From contig JAVWPP010000022.1 in NCBI GenBank assembly GCA_036635835.1, positions 1-18,886 of the forward strand: a stretch of DNA of 18,886 nucleotides, given 5' to 3'. This document shows positions 13,798 to 18,886 of this stretch, one piece after another. The notes under the pieces were generated by a model. The model ran no database searches. It was not told the DNA's origin and was given only the letters and a program-made list of their open reading frames with translations. This stretch comes from JAVWPP01 sp036635835 (GTDB taxonomy: Bacteria > Bacillota > Clostridia > TANB77 > CAG-465). Each line of letters opens with the position of its first letter. Within the stretch, counting starts at the first letter, position 1. The translations under genes were made by a program, and so were the position numbers.

Positions 13798-13850
13798 CTA
13801 GATACGGAAAACATATTAATGAAAGTAAAGTTACTCATACGTTTTAAAAG
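13798..13850 (+). repeat. Dispersed repeat, copy E3, in the 5' leader of the M23-like gene
   Basis: CTAGATACGGAAA (13798-13810), six-base spacer, TAATGAAAGTAAAGT (13817-13831), then TACTCATACGTTTTAAAAG (13832-13850). It matches E2 in all three blocks and has almost the same length (53 versus 54 bases). It lies in the sense strand between the promoter at 13745 and the AGGAGG at 13869, so it should be transcribed as part of the leader. AAAAC (13808-13812) could pair with GUUUU (13841-13845). Confidence 0.7.
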
Positions 13851-13883
13851 AAAAAACAAAAAAAGAAAAGGAGGCAAGCACCC

Positions 13884-14492
13884 ATGAATTCAGACAAATA
13901 CATTAAACATTATTTAGCTCAAGACAAACCATCAAATATATTTAGCAGGCACAAATATATAACAACATTCGTAGTGCTTGCACTAATATATATATTTAAC
14001 CCAGTGCCAAATATAAAAAGAGAAATGTATGCAAAAGCAGAGCAAAAACAAATAGAAAATAGTAATGAAAAATCGCTAAAAGAAAAACTAAAAAGCATAT
14101 ACCCACCACCAGTTAAAGGAAGAATCCAAAAACCATATGGAACATCTCCTCAAGTAGCAGGAGGGCAAACCGAGCATCACAGTGGAGTAGATATAAATGC
14201 AAAATATAGAGACCCTGTTAAAGCTATAGAATCTGGAATAATAACAGAAGTTAGCGTAGACGAAAAACTAGGAAATGTTATAGAAATAAAACATTCAAAT
14301 GAGTACGGCACGTTCTATACTTTTTACGCAAAACTTTCATCGCCGCAAGTAGAGATAGGGGACAAAGTAGAGCAAGGAGAAACAATAGCTTTCGTAGAAG
14401 GAGAAGGCGAATATGCATCATACATACATTTTGAAGTAAGAGACATGAGCGGAGAGTTTAACGATGTAGATCCAAAACCGTATATATATTAA
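13884..14492 (+). CDS. Membrane-anchored M23 (LytM-type) domain protein, probably non-catalytic
   Basis: A 202-aa protein with an N-terminal cytoplasmic tail, one membrane helix (about residues 27-42), a linker, and an M23/LytM peptidase-fold domain from about residue 75 to the end. The zinc-ligand motif HxxxD is present (H99-S-G-V-D103), as is the last His of the HxH motif (H182 in YIHFEVR). However, the two catalytic histidines of active M23 enzymes appear replaced: the YxHL motif reads YAKL (K150), and the first His of HxH is Tyr180. It may therefore bind zinc and peptidoglycan or a partner without cutting, as with LytM-type adaptor proteins or SpoIIQ; a SpoIIQ-like sporulation role is only an inference from size and topology. 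AGGAGG (13869-13874) precedes ATG 13884. Its leader carries repeat E3. Confidence 0.75.
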   Translation: MNSDKYIKHYLAQDKPSNIFSRHKYITTFVVLALIYIFNPVPNIKREMYAKAEQKQIENSNEKSLKEKLKSIYPPPVKGRIQKPYGTSPQVAGGQTEHHSGVDINAKYRDPVKAIESGIITEVSVDEKLGNVIEIKHSNEYGTFYTFYAKLSSPQVEIGDKVEQGETIAFVEGEGEYASYIHFEVRDMSGEFNDVDPKPYIY

Positions 14493-14525
14493 AAAGAAAG
14501 TATTCGAAAAAGAATACTTTCTTTT
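14492..14525 (+). terminator. Strong terminator after the M23-like gene
   Basis: Perfect 14-pair stem AAAAGAAAGTATTC (14492-14505) / GAATACTTTCTTTT (14512-14525), loop GAAAAA. The T-rich arm serves as the U tract. Confidence 0.9.
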
Positions 14526-14527
14526 GC

Positions 14528-14557
14528 TTGTAAAGTACATAGAATTTGTAATATAAT
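14528..14557 (+). promoter_or_regulatory. Promoter of the beta-repeat protein operon
   Basis: TTGTAA (14528-14533), 18-base spacer, TATAAT (14552-14557). Initiation would fall just after ATG 14562, which argues for the downstream start at 14589. Confidence 0.6.
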
Positions 14558-14588
14558 ATATATGTACATGAAACGTAAGGAGAAGCTT

Positions 14589-15590
14589 ATGAATTTAGAA
14601 GAAAAAGAGATAGATAATATCCAAGCAGAAAAAGAAAAAGTAAAACTAAAAAATAAAATAATGGAGCGTGAGTTTAACAGTAGAATGCAAAAAATACTAG
14701 CTGTATTTGCTGTGCTTTTTATAGTTGTTTGCCTTACTATTTTTAACGAAAGAATGACGGTAAACAAATCTAAAAAATATTTTGATATAAGAAGCAGAGA
14801 AAATATACAAGAAGTAAAAATACAAGGCCCCGAGGAATTCTATCTAAAAGTAATAGCAGCAGATGGATCTCAAGAAAATTCTAAAGGTAAGGTCATTATT
14901 TCTCAAACAGATTCAGATGCTATACAGATAAAAGCGCCTAAGGATAAGTACGTTATGAGAAAAACACATCTAGATGAACCATTAGAAAAAAAAGAAGTTT
15001 ATGATCAATATTTTGAGCAAGCTTTTCCAGTCAAAAAAGAGATCATAGAGCAGCTTTGCATATATGTCCCAAATAAAGAGGACATAGTAGAAGTTATGCT
15101 TCCAAAAAGTCTAAAAAAAATAAATTTAGAAATATTTTTTGCAAATGTTTGCGTTAAAAATATACAGGCAGAAAACTTAAATATAATGCATAAAACAGGC
15201 AAGCTGTTTTGCACAAATATAAATGTAAAAGAAATATTAAACATAGGAGTAGATCAAACAGAAGTAACCCTAAATAATATAAATGCAAATGAGAAAATAC
15301 AGTTCTTTACACTAAGCAGAAATGCCCTATTTAGAGATATAAAAACTAAGTATTTAGATATATATAAAACTAATGGAAAACTTAAAATATACCTAGACAA
15401 AGAAATAAAAGAATACGAAAAAATCAAATCTATAAAAACAGAATATTTATTTAGAGACGGAGAATTTAAAACAAGCAGGCTAAAGCAAGTAAAAGTAGCA
15501 GATGAAAACAAACTAGGAAAAACACAAATAAAAATAGAGCTTAGAGAAAGCTCGTCAAATAAAAATACAAAAATCATAAGAGAAAACTAA
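14589..15590 (+). CDS. Membrane-anchored beta-repeat protein (DUF4097-like)
   Basis: A 333-aa protein with a charged, coiled-coil-like N-terminus (residues 1-33), one membrane helix (about 35-52) and a long extracytoplasmic part. From about 140 the sequence shows short regular strands with repeated Asn/Val/Ile steps (IYVPNKEDIVEVMLPKSLKK, then VKNIQAENLNIMHKTGK, VKEILNIGVDQTEVTLNNIN). This is the pattern of DUF4097/DUF4098-type right-handed beta repeats found in many Firmicutes envelope proteins. The last 25 residues are polar. ATG 14562 is in frame but lies against the -10; AAGGAG (14577-14582) favours ATG 14589. The gene is followed after 14 bases by the TPR/AAA-like gene with no terminator, so they form an operon. 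Exact function unknown. Confidence 0.6.
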   Translation: MNLEEKEIDNIQAEKEKVKLKNKIMEREFNSRMQKILAVFAVLFIVVCLTIFNERMTVNKSKKYFDIRSRENIQEVKIQGPEEFYLKVIAADGSQENSKGKVIISQTDSDAIQIKAPKDKYVMRKTHLDEPLEKKEVYDQYFEQAFPVKKEIIEQLCIYVPNKEDIVEVMLPKSLKKINLEIFFANVCVKNIQAENLNIMHKTGKLFCTNINVKEILNIGVDQTEVTLNNINANEKIQFFTLSRNALFRDIKTKYLDIYKTNGKLKIYLDKEIKEYEKIKSIKTEYLFRDGEFKTSRLKQVKVADENKLGKTQIKIELRESSSNKNTKIIREN

Positions 15591-15604
15591 AAGGTGGAGA
15601 AAAG

Positions 15605-18124
15605 ATGGATAATAAGATAAAAAATATTTTAGAAGAAATAAATAAAAATATAAGTGGTGTATACGAAAAAGATATAAAGTACTTAAACGAACAGTTAGAA
15701 AAATATCAAGAATACATTTACGAAAAACAAATCACAAATTATATAAACGATAAAATTGTTTTACTAAAATTTCAAAACGAATTTAAAGATGAAGAAAAAC
15801 TAGAAAAAAAAGATGAAAATAAGTTAAGAAAAATTTTAGAAAAAGCTAAAGAATACATGGAAGAAGAAAAATATAGCGAGTGTAAAAAAACATTAGAAAA
15901 GTTCCTATCTAGAGTTGTAGAAATTTACGGAGATGATAACAAAGTATACGTAAGCTTAGAAAATAAAATAGAATATAAAATATTAAAAAAATACTATAGA
16001 ACTTTAAGAAAAACATATAATCTAAATATTCCTGCAGTAGAAATGTATATAATGTATGCAGATATATTAATTAAAGAAGGAAAAAATAAAGAAGCAATCA
16101 GCATTTTAGAAGAAGCATTAAATATAAATCCCGTATCTACAAAAATACTTTTCAAGCTTGCCCAAATAAATAAAGCTATAGGAGATTTAAAGGCTTTTAA
16201 AGCAAATATAGACACTGTATATAAGTATATATATAAAGAGCAAGATTTGGCCACATATTACGCGTATAGAGCATACTTATGCATAGTAGCAAACAAGATA
16301 GACTTTGCAAAAGCACTTAATACACTAGCAATATACTTTAAAGCAGATGAAAATATACTTAAAGAAAATATAGAAGCTGCAAAAATTAAAAAAGAATCCT
16401 TAAAAAAAATAAAACTAAGCGAAGCTACAGCCCTTATTAAAACTACTAAGATACCTATAGGAGCAAGCGAAAATATATACAAAATAATACTTGCTTTATA
16501 TAATGAAAGTGAAACAGATTTAAACTCAAAAGAAAAATATAGAAGACTACTTTTAGAATATACAGGAGATGCAAAATATAAAAACAAAGTGAAGCTTACA
16601 CAAATAAAGTACATTCCAAAAGAAGTTAAAAAGATGGCTACAATGCTGTATAAAGGAAGGTATCTATCTATAATTAAAAAAGATAAATTAATGGATCCAC
16701 AAAAAATAGTTTTCTTTGATTTTTGTTCACACAATAAAAATGTATTAGAAAAATTAATGAGATATGAATTCAATATAAATAAAGATGAACTGCAAGTTAA
16801 CTGCGAGCAAAGTATATTAAAAGTGCCATGTGCAGATTGTAGCGTAAAAATTTGTCCTATGTATCACTTAACAAATGTTGCAACAGATGTTAAAGAAAAT
16901 TATATAGAAGATATAAAGACTATAGATTTTATTAGCGATAAACTTTATGAAAATAATGAAGAGAAAATAGAAGAAATGAAAAATGAAATAACAAGTAAAT
17001 TTTCAGATGCAATTAGTATTAAAACAGCAGCCATACTTCTTAATTTTAACTTTGTAAAATTTGAAAATATAGAAGGCAAAATTATCACATATAATATAAT
17101 AGATTTTGCAAACGCACCTTCTACTTCTAAGACTATTGAAAGCATAAATAAATACTATATAGACAGCGAAGGAATTGAAAAAACATTAGACATAGATAGC
17201 ATGAAAACTGAAGCTAAAAAAGGATCTGATTACCTTTGTAAAGAGTCCCCATATGTTATAGCTGCATATGCTGGCTACTTATCTAAAAAGTTAGATGTAA
17301 ATCCAGAAATAGTATTTGAAAAAATTATAAGAGAGTATAAAGGCTTCATAACGCTTAAAGGACTTGTATTCTATAGATTATCTTTAAATGAAATTTCTAA
17401 GCTAAATTTAGGCAAAGAATTGTATAACAAATGTAGTGAAATGTTTATGTACATGGCAAGCAATTTTGCAGCAAAAAACAAGCTACCATACATACCATTT
17501 AATTTTGCAATATACACAGAAGATTCAGCTATAGTTAAAGAGTTAGCTAAAATAATAAATAAAGTTGTTAAATTCTATAAATACATACCAGAGGCAAAAC
17601 AAACAAACATAGATCTTGCAGATGTAGATATAAAAGAAATAGATAAAGTTTTTGAAGATAAATCTGGCGTACTTATTTTAGAAAACATGACTAGGTTTAA
17701 TGAGTATAGCAATGACATATCTAAAAATATATTATTTGCTCTAGAAAATCAGCTTATTATAAATTCTAGAAAGACAATAAATATAGTGTATGGAAAAGAA
17801 GAAGAATTAGAAAAAGTACTAGAAGAAAAAGATAATTTTAAATATAATTTATTTAGTAACCGCATTAATATTAAAGAATTTTCTAAAAAAGAAATTCAAA
17901 AAAGAATACTAAATAAAATAAAAAATAATTACGATGTAGAAGAAGATTTTACAGATAATTTAGAACAATATATTTTAGAAACATATTCAGCAAGTGTAAT
18001 TAAAAATACAGAGTATGTAGATGTAGTATATAAAAAAATAATACTAAATTTAATGAAGGATGAAAACAATAAAAAGGTAGTAACAAAAAAAGAGATTCCA
18101 AGTTTAGATATTAAAACAAAATAA
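15605..18124 (+). CDS. TPR / Cys-cluster protein with C-terminal degenerate AAA+ (CbbX/SpoVK-like) module
   Basis: A large 839-aa cytosolic protein with no signal or membrane segment. Residues 1-110 are Lys/Glu-rich and helical, and residues about 144-245 carry TPR-like helix pairs (MYADILIKEGKNKEAISILE, then ALNINPVSTKILFKLAQINK). A compact Cys cluster follows, C400-x8-C409-x2-C412-x4-C417 with a nearby His, possibly a zinc or iron-sulfur site. The C-terminal 210 residues follow the CbbX/SpoVK AAA+ pattern: GVLILENM (688-695) at the Walker B position, then INIVYGKEEELEKVLEE and LFSNRINIKEFSKKEIQ, like the sensor 1 and SRF regions. The Walker A position (about 632-645, FNFAIYTEDSAIVK) lacks GxxGxGKT, and Walker B has Glu-Asn for Asp-Glu, so ATP hydrolysis is unlikely. 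AGGTGGAG (15592-15599) precedes ATG 15605. It probably acts as a scaffold with the membrane protein encoded before it; this is inference. Confidence 0.6.
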   Translation: MDNKIKNILEEINKNISGVYEKDIKYLNEQLEKYQEYIYEKQITNYINDKIVLLKFQNEFKDEEKLEKKDENKLRKILEKAKEYMEEEKYSECKKTLEKFLSRVVEIYGDDNKVYVSLENKIEYKILKKYYRTLRKTYNLNIPAVEMYIMYADILIKEGKNKEAISILEEALNINPVSTKILFKLAQINKAIGDLKAFKANIDTVYKYIYKEQDLATYYAYRAYLCIVANKIDFAKALNTLAIYFKADENILKENIEAAKIKKESLKKIKLSEATALIKTTKIPIGASENIYKIILALYNESETDLNSKEKYRRLLLEYTGDAKYKNKVKLTQIKYIPKEVKKMATMLYKGRYLSIIKKDKLMDPQKIVFFDFCSHNKNVLEKLMRYEFNINKDELQVNCEQSILKVPCADCSVKICPMYHLTNVATDVKENYIEDIKTIDFISDKLYENNEEKIEEMKNEITSKFSDAISIKTAAILLNFNFVKFENIEGKIITYNIIDFANAPSTSKTIESINKYYIDSEGIEKTLDIDSMKTEAKKGSDYLCKESPYVIAAYAGYLSKKLDVNPEIVFEKIIREYKGFITLKGLVFYRLSLNEISKLNLGKELYNKCSEMFMYMASNFAAKNKLPYIPFNFAIYTEDSAIVKELAKIINKVVKFYKYIPEAKQTNIDLADVDIKEIDKVFEDKSGVLILENMTRFNEYSNDISKNILFALENQLIINSRKTINIVYGKEEELEKVLEEKDNFKYNLFSNRINIKEFSKKEIQKRILNKIKNNYDVEEDFTDNLEQYILETYSASVIKNTEYVDVVYKKIILNLMKDENNKKVVTKKEIPSLDIKTK

Positions 18125-18129
18125 ATATA

Positions 18130-18157
18130 AAGCACGTACTTAGATACGTGTTTTTTT
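18130..18157 (+). terminator. Terminator after the TPR/AAA-like gene
   Basis: Stem CACGTA (18133-18138) / TACGTG (18145-18150), extendable by three weaker pairs, loop CTTAGA, then seven T. Confidence 0.85.
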
Positions 18158-18196
18158 ATCAAAAAAAGTAAAAAAATGCAGCAAAGTATATCAATA

Positions 18197-18205
18197 TGAT
18201 AAAAT
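18197..18205 (+). promoter_or_regulatory. Possible extended -10 for the final gene
   Basis: TGA-TAAAAT (18197-18205) is a plausible extended -10. The expected -35 position (TGCAGC, 18177-18182) is poor, so the promoter is weakly supported. Confidence 0.3.
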
Positions 18206-18240
18206 TTATGTTAATATATATATTGAAAAAGGAGGTTGCC

Positions 18241-18886
18241 ATGGCAAATGCAAATTTAAAAAAATATTTTAAATATATAGAAAATAATTTAGAACAAATA
18301 GACAATTTAGATACGCAAATAATGACGAAGCAGCAAATTGCGGAAAAATATATAAAAAATAATATCAAAGATATAGAAAAAAATATCGCTACAAAAGCTT
18401 TAACGTATGTATATTTAGCTTCATACTTAGCAGGAGAAACATGTACATATGTACAAGATGTATATAGCGCATACCTAACTATATTAGAAGGAAAAATAGA
18501 TAGTTTTTTAGATATAAACGATCAAAAAATTATAACAAACATTGTGAGAACAAATAAAAAAGCATTAGATATACTTTTAGAAACATTCGTAGATAAAGTA
18601 AATATAGCTGAACTAGACACTATCATACTTAATACTGGAGAAGAAGCATATATTAATGAAATAATAGAAGAAAATAAAAAGTTTTATGTTGAAATTTCAT
18701 ATATAAGCGATGAAGAAAATTCGGAATATACTGAGGGAGAAGAATATGAAATAGATATTTCTTCAATTGTGTATGTTATAGATTATAATAGATACATGGA
18801 CCTAGAAAAAATAAAATCAGATTTAGCTGGGAGAATAAAAAATAGAGAAAAGATTATTTTAGAGCAAGAAACTGCTGGATATAAAG
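18241..18886 (+). CDS. Helical protein of unknown function, 3' end beyond the window
   Basis: An open frame starts at ATG 18241 behind a perfect AAGGAGG (18229-18235) and stays open to the window edge, giving 215 codons so far. It begins MANANLKKYFKYIENNLEQI. The N-terminal 130 residues are Lys/Ile/Glu-rich and predicted largely helical; an acidic stretch (EENSEYTEGEEYEID) lies around residues 160-175 in a more strand-like part. No signal peptide, membrane helix or known motif is visible. It follows the TPR/AAA-like gene in the same direction after a terminator. I do not recognise the family. Confidence 0.65.
   Translation, partial: MANANLKKYFKYIENNLEQIDNLDTQIMTKQQIAEKYIKNNIKDIEKNIATKALTYVYLASYLAGETCTYVQDVYSAYLTILEGKIDSFLDINDQKIITNIVRTNKKALDILLETFVDKVNIAELDTIILNTGEEAYINEIIEENKKFYVEISYISDEENSEYTEGEEYEIDISSIVYVIDYNRYMDLEKIKSDLAGRIKNREKIILEQETAGYK

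Noticed and set aside
9..13850. CRISPR array made from the CTAGATACGG repeats
   Set aside because: The copies are kilobases apart, not regularly spaced, vary internally, and there are no cas genes.
13798..13850. Assignment of the repeat in the M23 leader to the c-di-AMP (ydaO) riboswitch, which often controls cell-wall peptidases
   Set aside because: It is only about 53 bases and lacks the conserved G-rich blocks of that riboswitch; copies also sit in 3' UTRs.
14562..14588. ATG 14562 as start of the beta-repeat protein
   Set aside because: It is only five bases beyond the -10 hexamer and has no Shine-Dalgarno, whereas AAGGAG precedes ATG 14589.

Overview
The window is very AT-rich DNA with Firmicutes-type signals. 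Ribosome binding sites are strong GGAGG/AGGTG types, promoters are near-consensus TTGACA-N17-TATAAT often preceded by TGN, and terminators are intrinsic hairpins with U tracts. Codon use favours ATA and AGA. TGA is used as a stop (superoxide dismutase), so the genetic code is standard. A low-GC Clostridia-like host is the most natural reading; no gene here fixes the genus. No tRNA, rRNA, transposase, phage or CRISPR gene was seen.

Layout, left to right. (1) 1-810: the end of an intergenic region carrying a repeat element, then a promoter, a HAD-type 5'(3')-deoxyribonucleotidase-like gene and a terminator. (2) 865-5325: a HelD/UvrD-type helicase gene, then a membrane-anchored protein of unknown function and a metallo-beta-lactamase-fold hydrolase started at TTG. 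A second promoter seems to lie in the last codons of helD. (3) 5374-6264: a second, independently promoted paralogue of the hydrolase. (4) 6271-6900: two very small genes, 52 and 21 codons, each with its own consensus promoter and terminator. (5) 6908-8100: a secreted, Cys-rich, Glu/Lys-rich, C-terminally membrane-anchored surface protein with a repeat element in its 3' UTR. (6) 8143-11067: a BceAB-type ABC transporter preceded by a BceR-like operator, but with no two-component system in the window. (7) 11078-13415: an exported C39-like cysteine peptidase, a small leftward gene of a conserved clostridial type, an Mn/Fe superoxide dismutase divergent from it, and a small membrane protein. (8) 13416-13702: an apparent short transcript with an operator-like inverted repeat and only mini-ORFs. 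(9) 13745-18886: a repeat element in the leader of a degenerate M23 (LytM-type) protein, a membrane-anchored beta-repeat protein, a large TPR/Cys-cluster protein ending in what looks like an ATP-binding-defective AAA+ module, and a gene running off the window.

Many genes concern the cell envelope: exported peptidase, degenerate M23 factor, surface protein, antimicrobial-peptide-type ABC transporter and several single-pass membrane proteins. The most unusual signals are (a) a dispersed repeat, CTAGATACGGAAA...TAATGARARTRAAGT...ATACGTTTTAAAAG, found in untranslated parts of apparent transcripts, (b) the degenerate M23 / beta-repeat / pseudo-AAA+ locus, (c) a near-symmetrical divergent promoter between the superoxide dismutase and a small conserved gene, and (d) several tiny genes with textbook promoters. 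Assignments rest on motif reading by eye, without database searches.
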